Program-made: the position numbers and the translations under genes
Notes under the pieces: model-generated
Seen by the model: only the letters and a program-made list of their open reading frames with translations
What the model was told of the DNA's origin: nothing
The model's database searches: none
Shown here: in pieces, positions 32,500 to 41,403 of the stretch
Layout of the letters: each line of letters opens with the position of its first letter
Numbering within the stretch: the stretch's first letter is position 1
Assembly: GCA_964480365.1 (NCBI GenBank)
Contig: CAYZPM010000009.1
Coordinates: 1 to 64,000, forward strand
Length of the DNA stretch: 64,000 nt
Source: CAIQPV01 sp964480365
Lineage (GTDB): Bacteria; Pseudomonadota; Gammaproteobacteria; Burkholderiales; Gallionellaceae
Direction of reading: 5' to 3'

Positions 32500-32961
32500 G
32501 TGAATATTAAAAATATTGCATCGTTTCTGAAACCATATCTTCTGGTCATAACTTTGTTGTTGCCTCAGCTTGGTCATGCGGCAGATAACGCGCAGCAGTC
32601 CGCCTCGTTGTATTCAAGATTGGGGGGATACGATGCGGTGAATGCGGTAGTGGGTGACTTATTGCCACGCCTTATTTCAGACCCACAGTTGGGTCGATTT
32701 TGGGCAAATCGTGGATCTGATGGCATGCTCCGAGAAAAGCAACTTGTAGTGAATTTTATTTCTAGCGCAGCCGGTGGGCCGCTTCTTTATACTGGTCGTG
32801 ACATGGTGGTCAGCCACAAAGGTATGAGAATTAGTGAAAGCGATTGGAAGTTATTTATGGGGCATTTACATGCCACACTGGATAAATTCAAGTTGCCTCA
32901 AAGAGAATATTCCGATGTTATAGGCTTCATTGAAAGCCAAAAACCGTTAATGGTGGAGTAA
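32500..32961 (+). CDS. glbN: Group I truncated haemoglobin with signal peptide
   Basis: 153 residues. A Sec signal peptide (about 1-28, hydrophobic LLVITLLLPQLGHA with cleavage after AxA-like GHA) precedes a 2-on-2 globin: SLYSRLGGYDAVNAVVGD, a phenylalanine pair region near FISSAAGG, and proximal His in VVSHKGMRISESDW. Periplasmic location is unusual for this class and fits an organism handling NO, O2 or iron in the envelope. GTG start with AAGGAG upstream. The shared palindrome in its promoter ties it to c-di-GMP and nickel-protein genes. Confidence 0.85.
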   Translation: MNIKNIASFLKPYLLVITLLLPQLGHAADNAQQSASLYSRLGGYDAVNAVVGDLLPRLISDPQLGRFWANRGSDGMLREKQLVVNFISSAAGGPLLYTGRDMVVSHKGMRISESDWKLFMGHLHATLDKFKLPQREYSDVIGFIESQKPLMVE

Positions 32962-33162
32962 TTAAAGGACAGACCCAATGCTGACACATAGCTGTTTTAT
33001 TGAGCAAAATTACGCTCACTCTGAGTTCTTCTAGTTCGCTCAGGAAACGCTTGCTGACTGGCTCTGGGTGAGTAGCTTGTGGCTCGCAAAACTCACCACG
33101 AACGGTTAAGTGAACAGCATTGGGGGTGGCGTGTTAGCTAAACGCCCTTCTCGACCAAGAAC

Positions 33163-33771
33163 TTAGATCTCGGTCGCCTTGAATTTGCTGGATTCGATGA
33201 TTTTGCAAAAGATGCGCATAAGTTCGGGGTCGTGTTTCTTCCCGGTTTCATTATGCAAGATAGCCATGATTTCACGGTGCGTTCTCGCATGATGGTATGA
33301 CCTCGCCACGGCCATTGCGTCGTAGCTGTCGGCGATGGAGATAATGCGAGAGCAAATTGGAATTTTTTCTCGTGAAAGGCGGTCTGGATAGCCCAGGCCG
33401 TTGTAATGTTCGTGGTGGTGACGTATTACCAAGGAGGCTTGTTGCGCACCTTCGAGTTCTGTCGCTATCATGATTTCTTCACCGATTTCAGAGTGCTGTT
33501 TAATTTTCTTCCACTCGGCTTCGTCAAGTTTCGAAGTCTTCAGAAGAATAAGGTCAGGTATTCCAATTTTGCCAATGTCGTGGAACGAAGCGGCAATTTT
33601 AAGAATACCCAATTCCTTTTTAGACAGGCCACAACCCAGCCCAATTTCTTCGGATAGACCATGCACCCGATCAGAATGAAGTCGTGTTAAAAGATCACGG
33701 TAACCCAGTGCAACCGACAAAGCCTTGGTGTACTTGTACAGAGTAATAAAAATGTGATCTTCCAGTTCCAT
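33163..33771 (-). CDS. HD-GYP domain phosphodiesterase (short)
   Basis: 202 residues, essentially only an HD-GYP domain: FHDIGKIGIPD, a helix KIKQHSEIGEEI, HHHEHYNGLGYPDRL and IISIADSYDAM. Catalytic motifs are intact. The N-terminus (LYKYTKALSVALGYRD) is the usual entry helix, so no sensor domain is attached in the gene itself. It lies in a cluster of c-di-GMP genes, just upstream of an EAL pseudogene fragment. Confidence 0.87.
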   Translation of the reverse strand: MELEDHIFITLYKYTKALSVALGYRDLLTRLHSDRVHGLSEEIGLGCGLSKKELGILKIAASFHDIGKIGIPDLILLKTSKLDEAEWKKIKQHSEIGEEIMIATELEGAQQASLVIRHHHEHYNGLGYPDRLSREKIPICSRIISIADSYDAMAVARSYHHARTHREIMAILHNETGKKHDPELMRIFCKIIESSKFKATEI

Positions 33772-33970
33772 GTTAAGAGTCCAGGAGAATATCTAACGAT
33801 GCAGTATAAAAAATATATTCATACCATACTCGCGTTCGGATAAAGAATCTTTAGCAGAAAAACTTCTTGTTTTCATCATAGTCAGCAAGTCGTATCTTCA
33901 CCTCCTTTGTGCATTCTGACAAGCCATTCACTTTTTGCGGAAACCGCCATTTGCGATTGCGCTGTGCCGC

Positions 33971-34113
33971 CTACATTCTGCCCGACAATTTTTCGAATTC
34001 ATCAATCGGTACGGATTTGCTGAACAGGAATCCTTGGAATACCATGCAGAATGCTTGAGAAAGGTCAGTTGCGCCTCGGTTTCCACACCTTCGGCGATCA
34101 CACTCATGCGGAA
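33971..34113 (-). pseudogene. Frameshifted C-terminal fragment of an EAL phosphodiesterase
   Basis: Read on the minus strand, SVIAEGVETEAQLTFLK is the conserved late EAL motif. After one frameshift the next frame continues with FQGFLFSKSVPIDEFEKLSG and a stop. Together these are the last 45-50 residues of an EAL domain. Nothing upstream extends it, so it is a remnant of a deleted gene. It occupies the 415-bp gap between the HD-GYP gene and the PEP-CTERM gene. Confidence 0.8.
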
Positions 34114-34186
34114 GATAGTCGTGCGGTAAAAAACGAAAAGCCACAAAAGAACATCAGTCCCTTTGTGGCTTCAGGAAAGGCTTGGC

Positions 34187-34750
34187 TTAAACGTTTTCCT
34201 TACGGCTAACCATGAAACCCATCAGTCCAAGACCAGCCAACAGCATGGCGTAGGTTTCAGGTTCTGGAACTGCGGCGACTCGATTGAATGTCAGCGTAGA
34301 TACCTGTGTAAACCCGTCAGTCCCAGAGAACTCCAGAGAAGCTATTTTTCCGGAAAATGAATCTGTTCCGAGCACATCACTTGTGGTGGCTGTGACGGTC
34401 AAACTCCCCAGTAAATTATCCGAAGTGCCAAATGCTTCATATGTCCCCGTATGCCCTTGTATGACCCAATATTGAAATGTGATACCGTTGGACGCTGGCG
34501 CGATGGTGATGGTCGCTGGCGCATTATTGTTGTTTACGGACAGGCCCATACCGTCGAAAGTGTCGCGGGAATCCTGATACCAGTAGGCATTACTTACAGT
34601 TATCCCGTAGGAACTCCACTCATTGCCAACGACAGCTTGCCCGTCTACACAAGAAGGACATTCAGTATTATTGAAATAAACCGTCGTCGCGTTTGCGATA
34701 CTCGAAAGATTTGCGACAACTATAAACAGAAATGCTAGTATCTTTTTCAT
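34187..34750 (-). CDS. PEP-CTERM sorted exported protein
   Basis: 187 residues. Signal peptide MKKILAFLFIVVANLSSIANA; GGGAGG precedes the ATG at good spacing. The mature part is Thr/Ser/Gly-rich with one Cys pair (CPSCVDG) near the N-terminus and beta-rich motifs. The C-terminus is a textbook sorting signal: VPEPETYAMLLAGLGLMGF followed by basic residues. Exosortase-dependent export, often linked to exopolysaccharide or biofilm matrix, is the known fate of such proteins. The exosortase is not in this window. Confidence 0.9.
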   Translation of the reverse strand: MKKILAFLFIVVANLSSIANATTVYFNNTECPSCVDGQAVVGNEWSSYGITVSNAYWYQDSRDTFDGMGLSVNNNNAPATITIAPASNGITFQYWVIQGHTGTYEAFGTSDNLLGSLTVTATTSDVLGTDSFSGKIASLEFSGTDGFTQVSTLTFNRVAAVPEPETYAMLLAGLGLMGFMVSRKENV

Positions 34751-35013
34751 AATAACCTCCCATTTAAACAATGTAATACCTCCAAAAACCCTGCACCAAC
34801 AAGGAGCCGGTGGTGTTGTAACAATCTAATTAAAACTGAAAGTTTGGACAATAGTCTATTCGGGCTAAGTAGGGCTACGTAGGCATTCTGGAAAATAGCA
34901 AATACCGTTCGCCTTATGTCTCGACGGGTTTTCATTTTGTGGTGGCGTGGTGAGTGTCGCTGAATTGAACGGATTTTCTTACATCAGCTTTACACAGGGT
35001 AAAGACACCACAA

Positions 35014-35039
35014 ACAAAAAAGCTTGCATCTCTGCAAGC
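35014..35039 (-). terminator. Rho-independent terminator after tRNA-Lys
   Basis: On the minus strand GCTTGCA, loop GAGA, TGCAAGC followed by TTTTTTG. It lies 12 bp beyond the tRNA 3' end. Confidence 0.85.
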
Positions 35040-35050
35040 CATTGTTTTGT

Positions 35051-35126
35051 TGGTAGGTCGTGCCAGATTCGAACTGGCGACCAACGGATTAAAAGTCCGC
35101 TGCTCTACCGGCTGAGCTAACGACCC
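35051..35126 (-). tRNA. tRNA-Lys(TTT)
   Basis: 76-nt cloverleaf on the minus strand: acceptor GGGTCGT/ACGACCT (with a G-U at the first pair), D-arm TAGCTCAGCCGG, anticodon loop CTTTTAA with anticodon TTT, T-arm GCCAGTTCGAATCTGGC, and encoded CCA. Confidence 0.95.
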
Positions 35127-35191
35127 ACATCCCTGAAGGAAGCGCGCATTATACGGATTGACGGCTTACTGTCAACGCGATACAGCGTGAT

Positions 35192-35881
35192 TTATATGCT
35201 GCGATAGCGCGTCGGATCAGGCATTCCAGCCGTTTCGAAGCCCGCACGGCGCAAACGACAGGAGTCGCATACGCCGCACGCGTGCCCATCCTCGTCGGCT
35301 TGGTAACAAGATACCGTCTGGCTGTAGTCCACTCCAAGTTGCGCACCGCGTTGAACGATGTCAGCTTTGGACAAATTCAGCAGGGGCGCGTGCAAGGTCA
35401 GGTGTTTGCCCTCAACCGCCGCCTTGGTGGCAAGGTTGGCCATGTGTTCGAATGCAGCAATGTATTCCGGACGACAATCAGGATAGCCGGAATAGTCTAC
35501 CGCATTCACTCCGATGAAGATGTCCTGCGCCTGCAAAACTTCCGCCCAAGCCAATGCCAGCGACAGCATGATGGTGTTTCGCGCCGGGACGTAGGTTAGC
35601 GGGATGCCCGCTGAAGGTTGCACTGGCACGGCGATGTTTGCGTCAGTCAGGGCGGAGCCACCGAATGCGGTAAGGTCTACATGTATGACGCGGTGCTGCG
35701 CTGCTCCTAAGGTCTGTGCTACACGCTGCGCCGCTGCCAACTCGGCATGATGGCGCTGGCCATAGTCCACACTTAACGCGTGGCAAGCATAGCCTTGCTG
35801 CCGCGCCATCGCCAACACGGTGGCCGAATCCAGTCCGCCTGATAGCAACACTACTGCGTTTTGCTCAGCGCCCATGTTCAT
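35192..35881 (-). CDS. queC: 7-cyano-7-deazaguanine synthase
   Basis: About 229 residues. Forms preQ0 from 7-carboxy-7-deazaguanine with ATP and ammonia, in queuosine synthesis. VVLLSGGLDSATVLAMA is the PP-loop, SVDYGQRH follows, and the zinc-binding set CYQADEDGHACGVCDSCRLR is near the C-terminus. The start at MNMGAEQN is chosen because the frame upstream is Cys-rich nonsense inside queE. It overlaps queE by 17 nt; both are transcribed with the Tol-Pal block direction. Confidence 0.95.
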   Translation of the reverse strand: MNMGAEQNAVVLLSGGLDSATVLAMARQQGYACHALSVDYGQRHHAELAAAQRVAQTLGAAQHRVIHVDLTAFGGSALTDANIAVPVQPSAGIPLTYVPARNTIMLSLALAWAEVLQAQDIFIGVNAVDYSGYPDCRPEYIAAFEHMANLATKAAVEGKHLTLHAPLLNLSKADIVQRGAQLGVDYSQTVSCYQADEDGHACGVCDSCRLRRAGFETAGMPDPTRYRSI

Positions 35882-36587
35882 TGCCCCACAGCAACTTATG
35901 CAACTGCACTTGCATGCGCACTGGCAAATGGTCGCGCAATATCCACTCTGCCAATTCCGTGGGAGGCAGTTTGTCTTGCACGGGCGCAAACAGCACAGCG
36001 CACTTGCTGGCTAAATCATGTTCGTGCATCACTTGCCTTGCCCAGTCGTAATCGCCTTTATTGCACAGCACAAACTTGATTTCGTCATGTGCATTTAGCG
36101 CGGCGAGATTGCTCCACAGGTTTTTTTCCATTTCGCCAGATGCAGGCGTTTTGATGTCCAGCACCTTCATCACGCGCGTATCTACTTCACCCACATCGAG
36201 CGCGCCGCCGGTTTCCAGCGATACCTCGTAACCCGCATCACACAAGGCGCGCAGCAGGAGCAGGCAATTTTTCTGCGCCAGCGGTTCGCCACCGGTAACA
36301 GTCACGTAGCGTGCTTGATGATGTGCAACTTGTTCGAGGATTTGCGCAATGCTGATGTTTTGCCCGCCGCTGAACGCATAGCTTGTATCGCAATAAGTGC
36401 AACGTAACGGACAGCCGGTCAGACGTACGAACACCGTGGGCAGGCCCACGCGGCTGGTTTCGCCTTGCAAGGAATAGAAAATTTCACTGATGCGCAATTC
36501 CAATTCATTGGCGGCACTGCGTTGACTGCTTTGTTTCGCCTTCGAATTGAAATGAAATAACTGTGCGCTGGCAGAATGAGCGTGCAT
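35865..36587 (-). CDS. queE: 7-carboxy-7-deazaguanine synthase (radical SAM)
   Basis: 240 residues. Converts 6-carboxy-tetrahydropterin to 7-carboxy-7-deazaguanine. The radical SAM cluster motif is in LTGCPLRCTYCDTSYAFSGG. VTVTGGEPL and LDIKTPASGE are the substrate and SAM-binding regions. An N-terminal extension of about 25 residues (MHAHSASAQLFHF) precedes the family start ELRISEIFYSLQGETS, so the real start may be later. It lies 16 nt downstream of cpoB. Confidence 0.94.
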   Translation of the reverse strand: MHAHSASAQLFHFNSKAKQSSQRSAANELELRISEIFYSLQGETSRVGLPTVFVRLTGCPLRCTYCDTSYAFSGGQNISIAQILEQVAHHQARYVTVTGGEPLAQKNCLLLLRALCDAGYEVSLETGGALDVGEVDTRVMKVLDIKTPASGEMEKNLWSNLAALNAHDEIKFVLCNKGDYDWARQVMHEHDLASKCAVLFAPVQDKLPPTELAEWILRDHLPVRMQVQLHKLLWGNEHGR

Positions 36588-36603
36588 GAAAAACGCGGCT
36601 GCC

Positions 36604-37350
36604 CTACTTGACCGTTGCTAAGCGTTTTTTGGCTTCGCTGGCAGCTTCGCTGCCGGGGTATTTGGCGATGAGTTGCTTGAGAACCTTCTTGGCGGCGGCG
36701 GCATTTTTGAGTTCTTGCTGACAGTCTGCAATGCCTAACATGGCTTCAGGCGCCTTCGGGCTGAAGGCATACTTACTCGTCAGCACTTGATAACTGCCCA
36801 GTGCATTCTGGTAATCGTTCAGCGCAAAATAAGCGGCGCCCAACTCATAATGGGCATTGGGCACATACACCGACTCAGGAAAATTTTTCAGGAACTCCTG
36901 AAACGCACCGACGGCATCCTGATGCTTGCCCGCCGTGAACAAACCGTGCGCCGTTTCGTAAGCGCGATTTGCTGCCGAGGGATTATCCGCTACGGGGACA
37001 TTGCTACTATCGACAGGAGGTTCAAAACGGCGCACTCGTGTATCCAGATCAATGTAAAAATCTTTCTGGCGCTTGTCCGCATCCTGCAAGTTGTGCATCA
37101 ACTCTTCATTCAGCCCACGCAAGCTGCGCAATTCCGTGTTCAGGTTTTCGATCTGCGATTGCAGGTCGAGCATGGTGCGGGTTTGCTGGCTGTTGGTCTC
37201 TGCCTGTTTCTTGCCAGCGTCTTCCAGGCTGGAAACGCGTGCGCCAACTTGCTGTATCTGCTGCCGCGCCTCGTCGTCGTTGAACAGGCCCGCATGGGCC
37301 TGTCCTCCAACCAAACACAATCCGGCCAGCAGCAAGAAGCGCAACTTCAT
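36604..37350 (-). CDS. cpoB: Cell division coordinator CpoB (YbgF), Tol-Pal associated
   Basis: 248 residues. Signal peptide MKLRFLLLAGLCLVGGQAHA, a trimerising coiled coil (25-100, Gln/Leu-rich), a linker, then TPR repeats (130-245: YETAHGLFTAGKHQDAVGAF, PNAHYELGAAYFALNDYQNA). CpoB links peptidoglycan synthesis with outer-membrane constriction through TolA. It is 1 nt after pal, the standard order. Confidence 0.93.
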   Translation of the reverse strand: MKLRFLLLAGLCLVGGQAHAGLFNDDEARQQIQQVGARVSSLEDAGKKQAETNSQQTRTMLDLQSQIENLNTELRSLRGLNEELMHNLQDADKRQKDFYIDLDTRVRRFEPPVDSSNVPVADNPSAANRAYETAHGLFTAGKHQDAVGAFQEFLKNFPESVYVPNAHYELGAAYFALNDYQNALGSYQVLTSKYAFSPKAPEAMLGIADCQQELKNAAAAKKVLKQLIAKYPGSEAASEAKKRLATVK

Positions 37351-37351
37351 G

Positions 37352-37873
37352 TTAGTGTGCGTTGTAGTTCAGATCGGTACGGCGGTTTTCTTTCCAGCAC
37401 TTCTCTTCATGGCAAGCTAACTTGGGCTTCTCTTCGCCATAACTGATGGTTTCGATCTGGCTTTCCTTGGCTCCGCCCACCAGCAACAATTGCTTCACGC
37501 CATCGGCACGGCGCTGTCCCAAGGCGAGGTTGTATTCGTCACTGCCGCGCTCATCGCAATTACCTTCCAGACGCACCTTGCGGTTAGCATGTTCGCTCAG
37601 GTATTTGGAATGCGCCTCCACGATGGGCTTGTCGGCATCCTGCACTACAGACACATCGAACGGATAATATACGCTACGTTTGGCCAAAATGCTGTTTGGG
37701 TCATTCAAGGGGTCAACTGCCACCGGAGCAGGGGCAGCAACCGGTGCTGGCGCAGCCTTGGGCGCTTCGGCAACCGGAGCGGGCTTGGCTTCAGCCACAG
37801 GCTCCTTCGGTTTCTCGCTGGCGCAAGCAGACAACAAACTAACCAACAAAATACTGATCGCTAATTTTTTCAT
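37352..37873 (-). CDS. pal: Peptidoglycan-associated lipoprotein
   Basis: 173 residues. Lipobox LLSAC (Cys about 17) with a signal peptide, a Pro/Ala-rich linker (EPVAEAKPAPVAEAPKAAP), and an OmpA-like domain: VYYPFDVSVV, LEGNCDERGSDEYNLALGQR. AAAGGG lies 6 nt before the ATG. It anchors the outer membrane to peptidoglycan and binds TolB. Confidence 0.96.
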   Translation of the reverse strand: MKKLAISILLVSLLSACASEKPKEPVAEAKPAPVAEAPKAAPAPVAAPAPVAVDPLNDPNSILAKRSVYYPFDVSVVQDADKPIVEAHSKYLSEHANRKVRLEGNCDERGSDEYNLALGQRRADGVKQLLLVGGAKESQIETISYGEEKPKLACHEEKCWKENRRTDLNYNAH

Positions 37874-37887
37874 GATGTACCCTTTGC

Positions 37888-39168
37888 TTAAAATAATTGT
37901 TTGAGGAAAGGCCCCCACATCGGGTCGCGAATATCACCAGCCTGTGGGGACATCTTTTGTTTTACTCTACCATCGCTAGACACAGTTGCCAATATACCAC
38001 GACCCTGTACCTCTGTGGCAAACAGGATCAACTTGCCATTCGGGGCAAAGCTAGGCTTTTTCTCCCACCCCCCATCTGTCAATACCTGTAACTGCTTAGT
38101 TTGAAAATCTTCGGTGGCGATGTAGAACCGGCCATTGTTCCAGTTCGAAAACACAAAGCTCTTTCCGTCCGGGCTATGACGCGGCGAGAAATTATTACCT
38201 CCTTCAAAGGTCAGGCGCTCGGCTTCCCCTCCATCTGTCGGCATCCGGTATATCTGTACACTGCCACCCCGATCCGAAGCGAATATCAGGCTTTGTCCAT
38301 CCGGTGAAAAATTCGGCTCGGTATCAATTACGCCGTTGAACGTGATTTGGTGCAAGCCGGTTCCATCCGGTCGCACCAGATAGATATGCGCCCCCCCATC
38401 ACGGGTTAGCACAATGGCAAGTTGGCGTCCGTCCGGCGACCATGCCGGAGCACTGTTGCTGCCGCGAAAATTTGCCACTGCCACGCGTTGATTGGTAAGC
38501 AAAGATTGCACATACACCACCGCATGCTCTTGTTCGAAAGTCACATAGGCGAGATGGCTGCCATCGGGTGACCACGCCGGCGACATGATGGGCGCATTGG
38601 CCGACAGAACGGTTTGTTCGCCGTAACCATCGCTATCCGCCACCACCAGCCGGTTGTTTTTTCCTTGACGGTTGACATAGACGATACGCGTGCTGAATAC
38701 GCCTGCATCGCCGGTAAGTTTTTCGAAGATCATGTCCGCTATCCGATGGGCGATAGCACGTATCTGGTCGCTCTTGGCGGAGACCGCCTGTCCGGTCAAT
38801 TCGGTCTGTCTAACAGCATCCAGCAGGCGGAACTTTACCGCGATGTGGCCATTAGGCTGATCCTCCACGCTGCCGATAGACAAAGCATCTGTTCCTGCCC
38901 AGTCAGCGTACACCACCTCGCTCGGTTCGTGCGGCGTCTTGCCTGCAGGGTCAACCAGACGGAACAACCCGCTACGCAGCAAATCCGACGACACAATGTT
39001 GCTAATGCTCTGAGGCAGTTTCTCTTCGCCCGCAAATGGCACGATAGAGATGGGAATCTGATGCTCACCCGCTCCGGTAATTTCGATGTCCAGATCAGCA
39101 CGCGCAGGCAATGCGGCGCAAAGCAAAATCAGCCAGCAAAAATTACGTAGCAAATTAATTCCTCTCAT
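37888..39168 (-). CDS. tolB: Tol-Pal system beta-propeller protein TolB
   Basis: 426 residues. Signal peptide to about residue 24 (ALPARA). The N-terminal TolB domain is followed by a six-bladed propeller with repeated SPDGxxLA motifs (SPAWSPDGSHLAYVTFE, PNFSPDGQSLIFASDRGG, PRHSPDGKSFVFSNWNNG). Periplasmic; binds Pal and TolA. 3 nt after tolA. Confidence 0.96.
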   Translation of the reverse strand: MRGINLLRNFCWLILLCAALPARADLDIEITGAGEHQIPISIVPFAGEEKLPQSISNIVSSDLLRSGLFRLVDPAGKTPHEPSEVVYADWAGTDALSIGSVEDQPNGHIAVKFRLLDAVRQTELTGQAVSAKSDQIRAIAHRIADMIFEKLTGDAGVFSTRIVYVNRQGKNNRLVVADSDGYGEQTVLSANAPIMSPAWSPDGSHLAYVTFEQEHAVVYVQSLLTNQRVAVANFRGSNSAPAWSPDGRQLAIVLTRDGGAHIYLVRPDGTGLHQITFNGVIDTEPNFSPDGQSLIFASDRGGSVQIYRMPTDGGEAERLTFEGGNNFSPRHSPDGKSFVFSNWNNGRFYIATEDFQTKQLQVLTDGGWEKKPSFAPNGKLILFATEVQGRGILATVSSDGRVKQKMSPQAGDIRDPMWGPFLKQLF

Positions 39169-39171
39169 TAA

Positions 39172-39894
39172 CTATTCCTTTTCCTTTGGGGTAAAATCGA
39201 GATGCAGTACACGAAATCGGTTAAACAGCGATACATCTGGCGGCAACGGTAAGGGCTGCGCTTTTGAGATAGCACGCTCCACCGCATCGTCATAAGCGAT
39301 ACTTCCGCTCGGCTTGATCAATTTGACACTCAGCACCGTGCCGCCGGGTATCAATATCACATCAAATTTCGCCTGCGCATCGTCCGGTACATCCGGCGGC
39401 ATCACGATATTGCGGCGTATCTTGGCCGTGATCAATCCTATATATTTCCCAACCTCGTTAGTGATGGCCGCTGCCGCCGCTGCGGCCTGCGTCGCGCGCG
39501 CTTCATCTTGTGCGGCTTGCGCCGCCTGCGCCTTCCTATCCATCCGAACCGACTCAGCTTGTTTCGGCTGAACCGGCTTGTTTTCTACAGGCTTCGCAGG
39601 TTTGGGCGGTTTAATTTTCGGTTTTTTCTTGTCAACCAACTCAATGTCGGCTTTCGGCGGCACCACAGGTTCGTCCAATTTTTGCTGCTCCACCGGCGGA
39701 GGCGCCACTTTAACCGGTTCAACCTGCGGCGCGGGCAAACTATCCCAAATATCCACCACCATACCCTGCGGCTGCTCGTTGTGCCAATTAACGCCAAAAT
39801 ACAGCAACGCAAAAAATGCTCCGTGCACCAACAGCGCCAACACTCCCGCAGGCAGTTTATAAGGCTCCGAATACGAATAGGTGAGTGTGCTCAT
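39172..39894 (-). CDS. tolA: Tol-Pal system protein TolA
   Basis: 240 residues. One N-terminal membrane helix (GVLALLVHGAFFALLYFGV) with the conserved Ser/His face, a Pro/Lys-rich then Ala-rich linker (AQAAQDEARATQAAAAAAA) shorter than in E. coli, and a C-terminal TolA/TonB-type domain (VLSVKLIKPSGSIAYDDAV). It transmits proton-motive force from TolQR to Pal. The start overlaps the tolR stop by 4 nt. Confidence 0.93.
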   Translation of the reverse strand: MSTLTYSYSEPYKLPAGVLALLVHGAFFALLYFGVNWHNEQPQGMVVDIWDSLPAPQVEPVKVAPPPVEQQKLDEPVVPPKADIELVDKKKPKIKPPKPAKPVENKPVQPKQAESVRMDRKAQAAQAAQDEARATQAAAAAAAITNEVGKYIGLITAKIRRNIVMPPDVPDDAQAKFDVILIPGGTVLSVKLIKPSGSIAYDDAVERAISKAQPLPLPPDVSLFNRFRVLHLDFTPKEKE

Positions 39895-40316
39895 TTGCCC
39901 TTGGTTTGCACCAGCAACCCAACTTTCTTGATTTGCTGCTTCTGCAATACATCCATCACCTTGATCACTTCTTCATAGCGCACATTCTTGTCGGCGGAAA
40001 TCACCACCGACTGCTCCGCATTCTGCTCCTGCTTCTGCTTCAGCAATGCGACCAGCTCTGTGCTCGATACCTCCTGCTCCTGGCCGCTATTGCTGAGGTC
40101 GCGTAGCGCCAGCGTGGTGTCCTTCTTGATAACCACCACCAGCGGCGCGACAGGTGGGGCGAGCGACTTGCCCACGCTGGGCAAATCGATCTGCCCTGGA
40201 TTCATCAGCGGCGCAGTTATCATGAATATCACCAGCAGCACCAGCATCACGTCGATGTAAGGCACAACGTTGATCTGGCTCATCGGTTTGAGAGCGGAGC
40301 GGCGGGCGTAGCTCAT
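39891..40316 (-). CDS. tolR: Tol-Pal system protein TolR
   Basis: 141 residues of the ExbD/TolR family. One membrane helix (INVVPYIDVMLVLLVIFMIT) contains the proton-carrying Asp of YIDVML. A periplasmic domain follows (VVISADKNVRYEEVIKVMDV). The stop and start overlap with tolA and tolQ by 4 nt each, so the three are translationally coupled. Confidence 0.96.
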   Translation of the reverse strand: MSYARRSALKPMSQINVVPYIDVMLVLLVIFMITAPLMNPGQIDLPSVGKSLAPPVAPLVVVIKKDTTLALRDLSNSGQEQEVSSTELVALLKQKQEQNAEQSVVISADKNVRYEEVIKVMDVLQKQQIKKVGLLVQTKGK

Positions 40317-40987
40317 GGCTGGCGTTGCAACACGTTGGAAAACTCTTCCATAAAACTCTCGAAACGCGAGGACAACCGAGTGATGTCATACGCATAACGA
40401 TTGTATGCCACCACCGCCGGAATCGCGGCGAACAGACCCATAGCGGTAGCGACTAACGCCTCGGCAATGCCGGGCGCAACGTGGGCTAGCGTGGCCTGTC
40501 CGACATTGGCCAAGCCACGGAACGCATTCATGATGCCCCACACTGTGCCGAACAAGCCGACGTATGGACTCACCGAACCGACCGTGGCAAGGAACGACAA
40601 ATGCGATTCGAGATTATCCATCTCGCGTTGGTAAGTGGCCCGCATGGCGCGGCGCACACCATCCATCACCGCGCTGATATCCATCCCCGATTTCTTTTTC
40701 AGCTTTACGAATTCGGCAAACCCGGCGGCAAAAATTCGTGACATGCTGCCTGCTTCATCGCTCGATACTCCGGAATTCTGGTACAGCCGATTGAGGTCGG
40801 ACTGGCTCCAGAACAACTCCTCGAACTCCTCGCTCTGCTTAACCGCCAACCTGACGGAAAACATCTTGAGAAAGATGTACCACCACGACATCAGCGAAAC
40901 CAGCAGCAGCAACCCCATCACCAGTTGCACCAGCACGCTGGCGTTCTGAATCATATGCACAAACGACAAATCCTGTACCAAGTCCAT
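40313..40987 (-). CDS. tolQ: Tol-Pal system protein TolQ
   Basis: 224 residues of the MotA/TolQ/ExbB proton-channel family. Three membrane helices: residues about 12-35 (VLVQLVMGLLLLVSLMSWW), 130-155 (VSPYVGLFGTVWGIMNAF) and 165-190 (IAEALVATAMGLFAAIPAV). The ATG at 40987, with GGAAAG upstream, is preferred over one 15 nt earlier that overlaps ybgC. Drives TolA with TolR. Confidence 0.95.
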   Translation of the reverse strand: MDLVQDLSFVHMIQNASVLVQLVMGLLLLVSLMSWWYIFLKMFSVRLAVKQSEEFEELFWSQSDLNRLYQNSGVSSDEAGSMSRIFAAGFAEFVKLKKKSGMDISAVMDGVRRAMRATYQREMDNLESHLSFLATVGSVSPYVGLFGTVWGIMNAFRGLANVGQATLAHVAPGIAEALVATAMGLFAAIPAVVAYNRYAYDITRLSSRFESFMEEFSNVLQRQP

Positions 40988-40989
40988 AT

Positions 40990-41403
40990 TCACACTTTCC
41001 ATTGCTCACGCAATACTTCCGGCACACTTACCGGCTTGAAATTATCCATCGCCACGCACACCAGATGAATTTCCGCTTCCACCAACATCTCCTTGCCTCG
41101 CATTACATTTTGCAGCAAGACCACGCGGCTGCGACCCGTTTCCTTGATCTGCGCGGTGACGCTTAGCAAATCATCCAGCAGTGCAGGCTTGAGATAATCC
41201 AGTTTGAGCGAACGAACTACAAACGCCACACCGAATTCCTTCATCAACCCGCCATTGCTGTAGCCGTAACGCTCGCGTAACCATTCAGTCCGCGCCCGCT
41301 CCAAAAAGTTCACATAACTGGCGTGATATACCACCCCACCTGCGTCAGTGTCCTGAAAATATACACGAATCGGCAAACTGTAAATATGCGGATGCTTACT
41401 CAT
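40990..41403 (-). CDS. ybgC: Acyl-CoA thioesterase YbgC (Tol-Pal cluster)
   Basis: 137 residues with a single hotdog fold. The motif FQDTDAGGVVYHASYVNFLE contains the catalytic Asp. The ATG at 41403 overlaps the end of ruvB (8 nt). Hydrolyses acyl-CoA or acyl-ACP thioesters in phospholipid metabolism and is the usual first gene of the tol-pal operon. Confidence 0.94.
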   Translation of the reverse strand: MSKHPHIYSLPIRVYFQDTDAGGVVYHASYVNFLERARTEWLRERYGYSNGGLMKEFGVAFVVRSLKLDYLKPALLDDLLSVTAQIKETGRSRVVLLQNVMRGKEMLVEAEIHLVCVAMDNFKPVSVPEVLREQWKV

